A DNA stretch of 64,000 bases, from positions 186,001 through 250,000 of the forward strand of contig LGRD01000002.1 in the NCBI GenBank assembly GCA_001263235.1, read 5' to 3'. This DNA comes from Methylibium sp. NZG (lineage in GTDB: Bacteria > Pseudomonadota > Gammaproteobacteria > Burkholderiales > Burkholderiaceae_C). Position numbers and translations under genes: made by a program. Shown piece by piece: positions 55,851 to 63,959 of this stretch. Every line of letters starts with the position of its first letter. Positions within the stretch are counted from its first letter, which is position 1. The notes under the pieces were generated by a model. That model worked only from the letters and a program-made list of their open reading frames with translations. It did not search any database and was not told the DNA's origin.

Positions 55851-56429
55851 TTGACTTCTGTCCCTGAGCGACCCGAGCGCCCACCGTTGCGGCGGCGCCT
55901 TCTGGCCGAGCGCGCCACCTTTGCGAGCAGCCCGGTGGCAGTGGTCGCACAAGCCGACCTGACGCGCCATCTGCAGGCCCTGGTGACGACGCTGGAGCCG
56001 ACCTGCCTGGGCCTGTACTGGCCGGTTCGATCTGAATTTAACGCACCGCTTGCGCTGACGCCCGACGTTTGCCGTGCCCGCATGGCGATGGCGCTGCCGT
56101 TCGTGCGAAAGAACCCCCCTCACATGCACTACCGCGCGTGGGACGGCCAACCGCCGACGCTGACCGATGAAGCGAAGATCCCCGCGTCCGACGGCGAGGA
56201 GGCGACGCCCGATGTGGTGCTCGTGCCCTGCGTCGGCTTCACCACCGCGGGCTACCGGCTGGGTTACGGCGGCGGTTACTTCGACCGCTGGATCGCTGCC
56301 CATCCGCACGTGACCACGGTGGGCATCGCGTGGGCTTTGGCCGAGCTGAGCGAGGCCGATTTCGAACCGCAGTCTCACGACCGGGCGCTGAGCGTGGTGC
56401 TGACCGAGCGCGGCGTCGTCGCGGGCTGA
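55851..56429 (+). CDS. 5-formyltetrahydrofolate cyclo-ligase
   Basis: Converts 5-formyl-THF and ATP to 5,10-methenyl-THF, returning folate to the one-carbon pool. The ATP-binding signature LGYGGGYFDRW lies near residue 140, preceded by DVVLVPCVGF, which is the most conserved part of the family. 192 residues is the usual length. No ATG precedes the domain; the TTG at 55851 is supported by GGAG at 55840-55843, a seven-base spacing. That ribosome site sits directly beside the slt start codon. N-terminal Arg-rich sequence (RRRLLAERATF) fits the phosphate-binding start of the family. Confidence 0.92.
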   Translation: MTSVPERPERPPLRRRLLAERATFASSPVAVVAQADLTRHLQALVTTLEPTCLGLYWPVRSEFNAPLALTPDVCRARMAMALPFVRKNPPHMHYRAWDGQPPTLTDEAKIPASDGEEATPDVVLVPCVGFTTAGYRLGYGGGYFDRWIAAHPHVTTVGIAWALAELSEADFEPQSHDRALSVVLTERGVVAG

Positions 56430-56469
56430 TCGTCGGTGCAGGGCCCGGCTCAAGCAGCCGCGGGCCCGG

Positions 56470-56814
56470 CTACTCAGCCGGCGCAAAACGCAGCGGCAGC
56501 GCGGCCTGCGCGCTGGCGCAGTCGGACAATGCGGCATGGAACTCGCGGCCGTCCTTGGTGTCGGTCCAGCGCCCGTCGGCAAACCGAAAATGGAAGCCGC
56601 CCGACTGCGCCGCAAGCCACAACTCTTGCAGCGGCGGCTGCGTGTTCAACACGATCGTGCTGCGGTTGGGGAAGTGCAGCTCCAGCAGCCCGCCGGTGCG
56701 GTGCGCGTCGATGTCGACCACGTCGTCTTGCAGCCAAGCGTCCACCGTGGCCTCGATGTTGCCCAGCACGGCGTCGGTGAGCGTGCGGTAGGCGTGGTCG
56801 GTCAGTGCTGTCAT
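56470..56814 (-). CDS. cyaY: Iron donor / frataxin homologue CyaY
   Basis: Bacterial frataxin that regulates iron-sulfur cluster assembly with IscS. The 114-residue protein has the typical acidic first helix (AWLQDDVVDIDAHR), the strand GLLELHFPNRSTIVLNTQPP, the Trp-bearing ELWLAAQSGGFHF and the end strand DGRWTDTKDGREF. No N-terminal extension, as usual. It is convergent with the cyclo-ligase gene, 40 bases apart, and divergent from lptM-lysA. The cyaY / lptM-lysA arrangement is widely conserved in Betaproteobacteria, from general knowledge. Confidence 0.95.
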   Translation of the reverse strand: MTALTDHAYRTLTDAVLGNIEATVDAWLQDDVVDIDAHRTGGLLELHFPNRSTIVLNTQPPLQELWLAAQSGGFHFRFADGRWTDTKDGREFHAALSDCASAQAALPLRFAPAE

Positions 56815-56820
56815 GGCCGG

Positions 56821-56826
56821 TAGAAT
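56821..56826 (+). promoter_or_regulatory. Candidate -10 box for lptM-lysA
   Basis: TAGAAT on the plus strand, 48 bases before the GTG at 56869. Transcription starting about 7 bases downstream would give a 30-40 base leader containing the GAGG ribosome site. No convincing -35 hexamer is seen. The box overlaps the short gap between cyaY and lptM. Confidence 0.4.
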
Positions 56827-56868
56827 GATTTCATGGTGCAGTGCAATGCGAGTGTAGCGAGGCGGTGT

Positions 56869-57030
56869 GTGCGTATTAGCGCGCCACTCCCTCTTGCGGT
56901 GATGGCCTTGGTGGCGCTCGCAGGGTGCGGCCAGAAGGGCCCGCTCACGCTGCCGAAGGCGCAGAGCACGCCGGCTGCTACGTCTACCTCAGCACCGGCA
57001 TCGACACCCGCGCCGGCGCCCGCGCGATGA
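56869..57030 (+). CDS. lptM: Small LPS-assembly lipoprotein LptM (YifL-like)
   Basis: 53-residue outer-membrane lipoprotein. The short hydrophobic signal (LPLAVMALVALAGC) ends in a lipobox with Cys20, immediately followed by GQKGPL, the diagnostic LptM/YifL sequence. In E. coli LptM assists LptD maturation. The rest is a Pro/Ala/Thr-rich tail. I prefer the GTG at 56869, because GAGG lies exactly six bases upstream and the result is a compact lipoprotein signal. The ATG at 56833 would add 12 residues and lacks a ribosome site. The stop overlaps the lysA start as ATGA, so translation is coupled. Confidence 0.85.
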   Translation: MRISAPLPLAVMALVALAGCGQKGPLTLPKAQSTPAATSTSAPASTPAPAPAR

Positions 57031-58325
57031 GCCTGCCCGGCGCACCCCACTTCGCCTGGCGGAACGGCGAGCTCTGCGTCGAGGGCCTCGCGCTCAGCAG
57101 CCTCGCGCAGCGCTTCGGCACACCGCTGTACGTGTACTCGAAGGCCGCGATGCTCGCTGCGTTGTCGGGCTACCAGCGTGCGCTGGTCGGCCGCGATCAC
57201 CTCATCTGCTATGCGATGAAGGCCAACTCCAACCTCGCAGTGCTGCAGACGTTTGCGCGCGCAGGTTGCGGCTTCGACATCGTCTCCGGCGGCGAGCTCG
57301 AACGCGTGCTCGCAGCCGGCGGCGATGCAGCCAAGGTGCTGTTCTCGGGCGTCGGCAAGACACGCGCCGAGATGACTCGCGCGCTGCAAGCCGGCGTGAT
57401 GTGCTTCAACGTCGAGAGCGAGGCGGAGCTCGAGGTGCTGTCGCAGGTGGCCGTGCAGTCCGGCCTGACGGCAAACGTGAGCCTGCGCGTCAACCCCGAC
57501 GTGGACGCGAAGACGCACCCCTACATCTCCACCGGGCTGAAGGGCAACAAGTTCGGCATTGCGCACGAGCGTGCGGTGGCGTGCTACCTGCGCGCGGTGG
57601 AGCTGCCGAACCTGCGCGTCGTCGGCATCGACTGCCACATCGGCTCGCAGATCACCGAGATCGGGCCCTACCTCGACGCGCTGGACCGCCTGCTCGACCT
57701 GGTCGAGGCGGTCGAGGCGCGCGGCATCCCGATCGCGCACCTCGACATCGGCGGCGGCCTGGGCATCACCTACACCGACGAGACGCCGCCGTCCGCCGAA
57801 GACTTGATGCGCGCCGTGCTCGCGCGCGTCGATGCGCGCGGCCACGGCCACCGCAAGATGCTGCTGGAGCCGGGTCGATCGCTGGTGGGCAATGCGGGGG
57901 CGCTGGTCAGCGAGGTGCTGTACCTCAAGCCCGGCACGGAGCCGAACGGCGACCCTTCGGGCGCCGGCAAGAATTTCTGCGTCGTCGACGCGGCAATGAA
58001 CGACCAGGTGCGCCCCATGATGTACGAGGCCTGGATGCGCATCGAGGCCTGCCGCAAGCGCACCGAGCCCGCGCTGACCTGGGACGTGGTCGGCCCCGTC
58101 TGCGAGTCGGGCGACTGGCTGGGCCGCGACCGTGCGCTGGCTGTGGCCGCGGGCGATTTCATCGCCGTGCTGTCGGCCGGTGCCTACAGCATGAGCATGG
58201 CCAGCAACTACAACAGCCGCGGCCGGGCGGCCGAGGTGTTGGTCAGCGGCGATCAGGCCTGGCTGATCCGCGACCGCGAGACGACGACCGAGCTGTTCCG
58301 CGGCGAGCACCTGCTGCCGGGCTGA
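57027..58325 (+). CDS. lysA: Diaminopimelate decarboxylase
   Basis: PLP enzyme performing the last step of lysine synthesis, meso-diaminopimelate to lysine. Fold type III alanine-racemase-like barrel with the Schiff-base Lys65 in YAMKANSN. Further blocks: GCGFDIVSGGEL, HIGSQITEIGPY, LDIGGGLGI (phosphate-binding glycines), EPGRSLVGNAG, and the C-terminal GPVCESGDWLGRDR with the second-subunit Cys. 432 residues, complete. The ATG overlaps the lptM stop, making a two-gene operon whose order is common in Proteobacteria. Confidence 0.97.
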   Translation: MSLPGAPHFAWRNGELCVEGLALSSLAQRFGTPLYVYSKAAMLAALSGYQRALVGRDHLICYAMKANSNLAVLQTFARAGCGFDIVSGGELERVLAAGGDAAKVLFSGVGKTRAEMTRALQAGVMCFNVESEAELEVLSQVAVQSGLTANVSLRVNPDVDAKTHPYISTGLKGNKFGIAHERAVACYLRAVELPNLRVVGIDCHIGSQITEIGPYLDALDRLLDLVEAVEARGIPIAHLDIGGGLGITYTDETPPSAEDLMRAVLARVDARGHGHRKMLLEPGRSLVGNAGALVSEVLYLKPGTEPNGDPSGAGKNFCVVDAAMNDQVRPMMYEAWMRIEACRKRTEPALTWDVVGPVCESGDWLGRDRALAVAAGDFIAVLSAGAYSMSMASNYNSRGRAAEVLVSGDQAWLIRDRETTTELFRGEHLLPG

Positions 58326-58468
58326 CGCCGCAAGTCAGGTCGGCGCGCTGTGCTCGTGCGCTGTGCCCACGCGCCGTGCTTGCGGGCTGTGCCGTCGCCT
58401 TTCGCCTTCTGAGCTTCCAGCCGACGCTGCCCCGCCGAGCAGCCAGGCTGGGCCGCTGACCCCAAGCC

Positions 58469-59536
58469 TCAGATTCGCCCCTCTTCCACCGCATGGCAGG
58501 CAATCTGCACGCCCTGCAGCGTTTTGAGCGCCGGCCGCTCCTGCTTGCAGCGCGCGTTCGCATGCGGGCAGCGCGGGTGGAACGAGCAACCGCTCGGGGG
58601 CTTCAGCGGGTTGGGCACCTCACCCTGCACCGGCGTGCGGGCGCGGCCGGTCATGTGGATGTCGGGGATCGCATCCAGCAGCATGCGCGTGTACGGGTGG
58701 CGCGGGCGCGAGAACAGCGTCGCCTTGTCGGCCAGTTCGGCCAGCCGGCCGAGGTACATCACGCCGACCTGGTCGCTCACATGCCGCACCACCGCGAGGT
58801 TGTGCGAGATAAACAGGTAGGTCAGGCCCTGCTTGCGCTGCAGGTCCTTCATGATGTTGAGGACCTGCGCCTGCACCGAGACGTCGAGCGCCGAGGTGGG
58901 CTCGTCGCACACCAGGAACTCGGGTTGCGTGGCGAGCGCGCGTGCGATGGAAATGCGCTGCCGCTGGCCGCCGGAAAACTGGTGCGGGAACTTGACCATG
59001 TCGGCCGCCGCCAGGCCGACCGACTTGAGCAGTTCGCCGACGCGCGACTTCAGATCGTCCTTGCCGACGCGCGTGGCCGCCGCGCCTGGCGACGCGATGA
59101 GGCCGTGCTCGTTGAGCGGCTCGCCGATGATGTCCTCGACCTTCCAGCGCGGGTTCAGGCTCGCGTACGGGTCCTGGAAGATCATCTGCATGCGGCGGCG
59201 CAAGGCCGGGGCCTGGTCCGATGCGAGCGTGGTGGCGATGTCGCGGCCGTCGAACTCGACGCGCCCTTGCGTCGGCGCGTACAAGCCGACCAGCAAGCGC
59301 GCCACCGTGCTCTTGCCGCAGCCCGACTCGCCCACCAGCGCGAGCGTGCGGCCGCGCTGGATCGCAAAGCTCACGCTGTCGACCGCGTGCACGAACTGCT
59401 TGGGCTTGCGCTCGACCACGCGGTTGAGCCAGGGCGCGGAGACGTCGAAGGTCTTCGACAGTCCGTGTACCTGGACCAGCGGGGTGGCAGCGGTCGTCGC
59501 TGAAGCGGCGGCGTGAGGTGCAGCGCTGGTGTTCAT
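58469..59536 (-). CDS. Oligopeptide/dipeptide ABC transporter ATPase (DppF/OppF type)
   Basis: Cytoplasmic ATPase of a peptide ABC importer, 355 aa. Walker A GESGCGKST, Q-loop FQDPYASLNPRW, signature FSGGQRQRISIARAL, Walker B FLVCDEPTSALD and switch His in FISHNLAVV are intact. The C-terminal oligopeptide_HPY extension with Cys residues (CSFHPRCPHANARCKQE) may bind a metal cluster. The N-terminus has an Ala/Thr-rich segment. It is the last gene of the minus-strand operon, starting 58 bases after the companion ATPase stop. It should form a heterodimer with that protein. Confidence 0.94.
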   Translation of the reverse strand: MNTSAAPHAAASATTAATPLVQVHGLSKTFDVSAPWLNRVVERKPKQFVHAVDSVSFAIQRGRTLALVGESGCGKSTVARLLVGLYAPTQGRVEFDGRDIATTLASDQAPALRRRMQMIFQDPYASLNPRWKVEDIIGEPLNEHGLIASPGAAATRVGKDDLKSRVGELLKSVGLAAADMVKFPHQFSGGQRQRISIARALATQPEFLVCDEPTSALDVSVQAQVLNIMKDLQRKQGLTYLFISHNLAVVRHVSDQVGVMYLGRLAELADKATLFSRPRHPYTRMLLDAIPDIHMTGRARTPVQGEVPNPLKPPSGCSFHPRCPHANARCKQERPALKTLQGVQIACHAVEEGRI

Positions 59537-59594
59537 TGGCCTGCCCTCCGCGCTGCGCGCTGCGGGATGAGCGCTTGGGAGTGGCCCAGCGCGC

Positions 59595-60578
59595 TCATGC
59601 GGCCACCTCCACACGATCGGCCGCGTGCAGCCAGCACGCCGCGCGGGTGCTGCCGGCAGACATCAGTTCGGGCCGTTCGCTGCGGCACCGGTCGAACACC
59701 TTGGGGCAGCGCGGGTTGAACGCGCAGCCGCGCGGGATGGCGTTGAGCCGCGGCATCGCGCCGTCGATCTGCAGCAGCCGTTCGCGGTCTTCGTCCATTG
59801 CTGGGATCGAGCCCATCAAGCCCGCGGTGTAAGGGTGCGCGGGCGAATGGATCACGTCGTGCACCGGCCCGAGTTCGGCGATGCGGCCGGCGTACATCAC
59901 CGCCACGCGGTCGCAGGTTTCGGCGATCACGCCCATGTCGTGCGTCACCAGCATCACCGCGGCGCCGTGCTCGCGGCACAGGCGCTTGAGCAGCGAGATG
60001 ATCTGCGCCTGCACCGACACGTCGAGCGCGGTGGTCGGCTCGTCCGCCACGATCAGGCGTGGCTCGGCGGCGAGCGCGAGCGCGATGACGACACGCTGGC
60101 GCATGCCGCCGGAGAACTGGTGCGGGTACTGGTCGATGCGCTGCTCGGCGGCCTGGATACCGGTTTCTTCGAGCAGCTTCACGGCACGCTGGCGTGCCTC
60201 GATGGCGCTGACCGGCAAGTGCGTGAGGATCGTCTCCACCAGTTGCTGGCCGATGGTGTAGAGGGGGTTCAGCGAGGTCAGCGGGTCTTGAAAGATGGCG
60301 CCGATGTGCCGGCCGCGCACCTGGCGCATCTCGTCGTAAGGCAGGTTGTCGATGCGCCGGCCGTCGAAGCGGATCTCGCCCGAGGCGACGCGCCCGGGCG
60401 GGTCGAGCAGGCCGATGATGGCCGAGCCGGTGAGCGACTTGCCGGCGCCCGACTCGCCGACAACGCCGAGGATCTCGCCGGGGGCGATGTCGAACGACAC
60501 ATCGTCCAGCGCCACGAGCGTGGCGTGGCGGGTCGGGAATTCGACCCGCAGGTTTTTCACTTCGAGCAAGGGTGACAT
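59595..60578 (-). CDS. Oligopeptide/dipeptide ABC transporter ATPase (DppD/OppD type)
   Basis: 327-residue partner ATPase of the peptide importer. Walker A GESGAGKSL, Q-loop FQDPLTSLNPLY, signature FSGGMRQRVVIALAL, Walker B LIVADEPTTALD and LVTHDMGV are complete. The C-terminal Cys-rich oligopeptide segment (CAFNPRCPKVFDRC) is present. The ATG at 60578 is used; a TTG one codon upstream is in frame. Between this gene and the upstream permease gene (145 bases) lies a 100-base extragenic palindromic repeat. Confidence 0.94.
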   Translation of the reverse strand: MSPLLEVKNLRVEFPTRHATLVALDDVSFDIAPGEILGVVGESGAGKSLTGSAIIGLLDPPGRVASGEIRFDGRRIDNLPYDEMRQVRGRHIGAIFQDPLTSLNPLYTIGQQLVETILTHLPVSAIEARQRAVKLLEETGIQAAEQRIDQYPHQFSGGMRQRVVIALALAAEPRLIVADEPTTALDVSVQAQIISLLKRLCREHGAAVMLVTHDMGVIAETCDRVAVMYAGRIAELGPVHDVIHSPAHPYTAGLMGSIPAMDEDRERLLQIDGAMPRLNAIPRGCAFNPRCPKVFDRCRSERPELMSAGSTRAACWLHAADRVEVAA

Positions 60579-60620
60579 CAATGTCGTCTCACTTCTTCAA
60601 ATCACACATCAAGTGGCCGC

Positions 60621-60720
60621 CGCGGATCCGGCTTTGCCGGGCCGCTGGCGGCGCCCCCTTGAGGGCCACGAAGGGGCCTCTTGCGTGGCCCTTGGGGAGC
60701 GCCGAAGGCGCTTCGGGGGT
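60621..60720. repeat. Composite extragenic palindromic repeat
   Basis: About 100 bases with three stacked hairpins: CCGGC-TTT-GCCGG; GGGCCACG paired with CGTGGCCC; and AGCGCC-GAA-GGCGCT. This composite element recurs between genes in related Burkholderiales, as I recall it. Here it lies inside the transporter operon, between permease and ATPase genes. It may therefore modulate mRNA decay or relative expression rather than terminate transcription. Confidence 0.7.
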
Positions 60721-60723
60721 AGT

Positions 60724-61656
60724 TCACCTCAGGCGCGGGTTCAACGCGTCGCGCAGCCAGTCGCCGAACAGGTTGATGCTGAGCGCGATCAGCACCAGCA
60801 TCGCGCCGGGGAAGATCACCAGCCACCACGCGCCGCTGAAGAGCTGCTTGTTGCCTTCGTTGATGAAGGTGCCCAGCGACGGCGACGTGGGCGACACGCC
60901 GACGCCGAGGAACGACAGCGTCGCCTCGGTCAGGATCGCGGTGGCGACCTGGATCGTGGCCAGCACCAGCACCGGCCCCATCACGTTGGGCAGCACGTGC
61001 TTGACCATGATGCGCAACTGCGGCACGCCGATCACGCGCGCGGCCTGCACGTATTCCTTGTTGCGCTCGACCATGGTCGAGCCGCGCACGGTGCGCGCGT
61101 ACTGCACCCAGCCGCCGAGCGAGATGGAGATGATCAGCACGATGAAGGCGAGCGAGTCGTCGGCGTTGGGGAACATCGCGCGGCCCACCCCCGAGATGAG
61201 CAGTGCGATCAGGATGGCCGGGAACGACAGCATCACGTCGCACAGCCGCATGATGAATGCGTCGACCCGGCCACCGATGTAGCCCGACAGCAGGCCCAGC
61301 GCGACACCGATCAGCACCGAAAACACCACCGCCGCGCCGCCGACGAACAGCGAGATGCGCGCGCCGTACATCAGCGCCGAAAGCACGTCGCGCCCTTGTT
61401 CGTCGGTGCCGAGGAAGTACTTGGCCTTGCCGCCTTCCATCCAGGCCGGCGGCAGCATCGAGTCGCTCAGCTCCAGCGTCTTCAGGTCGAACGGGTCGTG
61501 CGGCGAGATCAGGTCGGCGCCCAGCGCCGCGGTGATGCACAGCACGGCGATCAGCGCCGAGAACATCGCAACAGGCGAGGTGCGGAAGCTGTGCCAGATG
61601 TCGCCGTCGAAGAAGCGCCGCAGCGCGCCGGGTGCGGAAACGGTGGTCGCGCTCAT
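60724..61656 (-). CDS. Oligopeptide/dipeptide ABC transporter permease (DppC/OppC type)
   Basis: 310-residue inner-membrane permease. After a hydrophobic first helix (SALIAVLCITAALGADLI), the OppC-type periplasmic region contains PAWMEGGKAKYFLGTDEQGRD, the sequence that precedes the transport core in this family. Five further membrane helices follow, with the EAA loop in EYVQAARVIGVPQLRIM, which contacts the ATPases. The C-terminus NLFGDWLRDALNPRLR is characteristic. The upstream neighbour is the M20 amidohydrolase gene, 96 bases away; the downstream neighbours are the two ATPases. Confidence 0.94.
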   Translation of the reverse strand: MSATTVSAPGALRRFFDGDIWHSFRTSPVAMFSALIAVLCITAALGADLISPHDPFDLKTLELSDSMLPPAWMEGGKAKYFLGTDEQGRDVLSALMYGARISLFVGGAAVVFSVLIGVALGLLSGYIGGRVDAFIMRLCDVMLSFPAILIALLISGVGRAMFPNADDSLAFIVLIISISLGGWVQYARTVRGSTMVERNKEYVQAARVIGVPQLRIMVKHVLPNVMGPVLVLATIQVATAILTEATLSFLGVGVSPTSPSLGTFINEGNKQLFSGAWWLVIFPGAMLVLIALSINLFGDWLRDALNPRLR

Positions 61657-61752
61657 GGGTGCGAGGCGGCGGGGGAAGCGGCGGAGGCGGCGTTCATGAA
61701 GGTCGTCGGGGCGGTGTGCCGAGTGGGGTGGTGGTGCGCTGAGGTGGAAGAC

Positions 61753-62976
61753 TCACGCCGCCAGTGGCATGGCCTGCTCTGCCAACGAGGCAAACACCGC
61801 TGCGCCGAGCGGCAGCACCTCGTCGTTGAAGTCGTAGCGCGTGCTGTGCAGAAAGCAGCCGCCCTCACCGCCTTGGCCGAGCCGGAAGTAGGCGCCGGGT
61901 TTTGTCTGCAACATGAAGGAGAAGTCTTCGGCGCCCATGCTGGGCGGCAGGTCGCGGATGACGTTCTCCTCGCCGACCAACGCTGCGGCCACGTCGGCCA
62001 GGAACATCGCCTCGCGCGGGGTGTTGATGGTGGCGGGGTAAGAGCGCTTGTAGTCGAGTGTGGCGGTGGCGCCGAAGCCGATGGCGACCGATTCGACGAG
62101 CCGGCCCAGGCGCTCTTCCAGCATGTCCTGCACCTCGCGGCGGAAGGTGCGCACGGTGCCCACCAGGCGCGCCTGGCGCGGGATCACGCTGTAGGCGCCG
62201 ACGTCGCCGGCTTGCATGGCGCACAGGCTGACCACGGCGTTGTCGAGCGGGTTGACGTTGCGCGACACCAGGCTCTGCGCGGCAGTGATGATGTGCGCGG
62301 CCACCAGCACCGGGTCGATCGTCAGGTAAGGGTGCGCGCCGTGGCCGCCGCGGCCGTTGATGACGATCTCGATGCGGTCGGCCGCAGCCATCATCGGGCC
62401 CGGGTTGATGCCGATCTTGCCGGGGGCGAGGCTCGGCCAGTTGTGCATCGCGTAGACGGCGTCGACGTTGAATCGGTCGAACAGGCCGTCGTCGATCATC
62501 GCCTTGGCGCCGGCGAAACCTTCTTCGCCGGGCTGGAAGATCAGCACCACCGTGCCGTCGAAGCGACGCGTGGCGGCGAGCGCCCGGGCTGCGCCGATGA
62601 GCATGGTGGTGTGGCCGTCGTGGCCGCAGCCGTGCATCAGGCCGCTGGTGGTGGAGCGCCAGGAGAAGTCGTTCTCTTCGCGCATCGGCAGCGCGTCCAT
62701 GTCGGCGCGCAGGCCGATGCTGCGGCCGGAGCCTGAACCTGCGCCCGCGCGCTGGCCGCGGATCACGCCGACGACGCCGGTCTTGCCAATGCCGGTGTGC
62801 ACTTCATCGACGCCGCACACGCGCAGCGCGTCGGCCACCTTGGCCGCCGTGCGCACTTCCTCGAAGCCGAGTTCGGGGTGGGCATGCAGGTCGCGGCGGA
62901 ACGCGGTGAGCTCAGGGTGCATCGCCCGCAGCCGCTCGAACAGGCCACCGGCAGGCGCTCTGAGGGCCTGCAGCAT
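61753..62976 (-). CDS. M20-family amidohydrolase (N-acyl amino acid hydrolase / hippurate hydrolase-like)
   Basis: 407-residue zinc or manganese metallohydrolase of the M20D amidohydrolase group, removing acyl groups from amino acids or peptides. Metal ligands are visible: RRDLHAHPELGFEE at the N-terminus, LRADMDALPM, the HGCGHDGHT cluster near residue 107, EEGFAGAKAMI, and the C-terminal MGAEDFSFM. The dimerisation lid occupies the middle. The start ATG overlaps the permease stop by one base (TGATG), so translation is coupled. Lying between the two permease genes, it probably processes the imported peptide or acyl-amino acid. Substrate not known. Confidence 0.93.
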   Translation of the reverse strand: MLQALRAPAGGLFERLRAMHPELTAFRRDLHAHPELGFEEVRTAAKVADALRVCGVDEVHTGIGKTGVVGVIRGQRAGAGSGSGRSIGLRADMDALPMREENDFSWRSTTSGLMHGCGHDGHTTMLIGAARALAATRRFDGTVVLIFQPGEEGFAGAKAMIDDGLFDRFNVDAVYAMHNWPSLAPGKIGINPGPMMAAADRIEIVINGRGGHGAHPYLTIDPVLVAAHIITAAQSLVSRNVNPLDNAVVSLCAMQAGDVGAYSVIPRQARLVGTVRTFRREVQDMLEERLGRLVESVAIGFGATATLDYKRSYPATINTPREAMFLADVAAALVGEENVIRDLPPSMGAEDFSFMLQTKPGAYFRLGQGGEGGCFLHSTRYDFNDEVLPLGAAVFASLAEQAMPLAA

Positions 62977-63959
62977 CAGTGGCCTCCGGCCGAACCCTCG
63001 ACGCGCAAGCGCGGGTCGACGGCGAAGTACAGCAGGTCCACCACGAGGTTGATGACGACGAAGATGAGCGCGATCAGGCAAAGGTAGGCTGCCATCACAG
63101 GAATGTCGGCGAACGTGACGGCCTGGATGAACAGCGCACCCATGCCGGGCCACTGGAACACGGTCTCGGTGATGATCGCAAACGCGATCAGCGCGCCGAG
63201 TTGCAAGCCGGTGATGGTGATGACGGGCACCAGCGTGTTCTTGAGCGCGTGGCCGAAGTAGACCGCGCTGTTGGTCAGCCCGCGTGCGCGCGCGAAGCGG
63301 ATGTAGTCGGTGCGCAGCACCTCGAGCATCTCGGCGCGCACCAGCCGCATGATCAGCGTGAGCTGGAAGATGGCCAGCGTAATGGCCGGCAGGATCAGGT
63401 GCTTCCAGCCGTCCACGGTGAGGAAGCCGGTGGTCCATTGCCCGATGGCCACCACGTCGCCGCGGCCGAAGCTGGGCAACCACTTCAGCGTGACCGCGAA
63501 GAACAGGATCAGCAGGATGCCGATCAGGAACGATGGCAAGGACACGCCGAGCAGCGACAGCGTCATCACCGCCTGCGACAAGAAGGTGCCGCGCCGCAGC
63601 GCCGCGTACACGCCCAGCGGAATACCCAACACCAGCGCGATGGCCGCAGCCGTCAGAGACAGTTCCAGCGTGGCCGGGAACCGCTCGACAACGAGTGCCG
63701 ACACCTTGCGCCCCTGTCGCAAGCTCAGACCGAACTCGCCTTGCACCGCGTTGCCGACGAATCGCGCGAACTGCACCGGGAAGGGCTGGTCCAGGCCCAG
63801 ATCGGCGCGCAACTGCGTACGCTGCTCAGGTGTGGCGTCCTGCCCGAGCAGGTTGGTCACCGGGTCGCCGACGTACTGGAACAGCATGAAGGCGATGAAC
63901 GCCACCGTCAGCATCACGATCACGGCTTGGGCGAGGCGGCGGAGAATGAAGGCAAGCAT
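62976..63959 (-). CDS. Oligopeptide/dipeptide ABC transporter permease (DppB/OppB type)
   Basis: 327-residue inner-membrane permease, the first operon gene inside the window. The N-terminal MLAFILRRLAQAVIVMLTVAF and the GDPVTNLLGQDATPEQ loop are classic for OppB/DppB. The ATPase-contacting loop reads EMLEVLRTDYIRFARARGL and is followed by the final membrane helices. The start ATG is at 63959. The last 41 bases of the window are upstream sequence, so the expected substrate-binding protein gene, if adjacent, lies beyond the right edge. Complete with no frameshift. Confidence 0.95.
   Translation of the reverse strand: MLAFILRRLAQAVIVMLTVAFIAFMLFQYVGDPVTNLLGQDATPEQRTQLRADLGLDQPFPVQFARFVGNAVQGEFGLSLRQGRKVSALVVERFPATLELSLTAAAIALVLGIPLGVYAALRRGTFLSQAVMTLSLLGVSLPSFLIGILLILFFAVTLKWLPSFGRGDVVAIGQWTTGFLTVDGWKHLILPAITLAIFQLTLIMRLVRAEMLEVLRTDYIRFARARGLTNSAVYFGHALKNTLVPVITITGLQLGALIAFAIITETVFQWPGMGALFIQAVTFADIPVMAAYLCLIALIFVVINLVVDLLYFAVDPRLRVEGSAGGH

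Noticed and set aside
53602-55854. Plus-strand frame of 750 codons antisense to slt
   Set aside because: Slt motifs and signal peptide on the minus strand are unambiguous; the plus frame is composition-driven.
60346-62736. Plus-strand frame of 796 codons antisense to the transporter operon
   Set aside because: His/Gln/Ala-rich shadow of the permease, ATPase and M20 genes.
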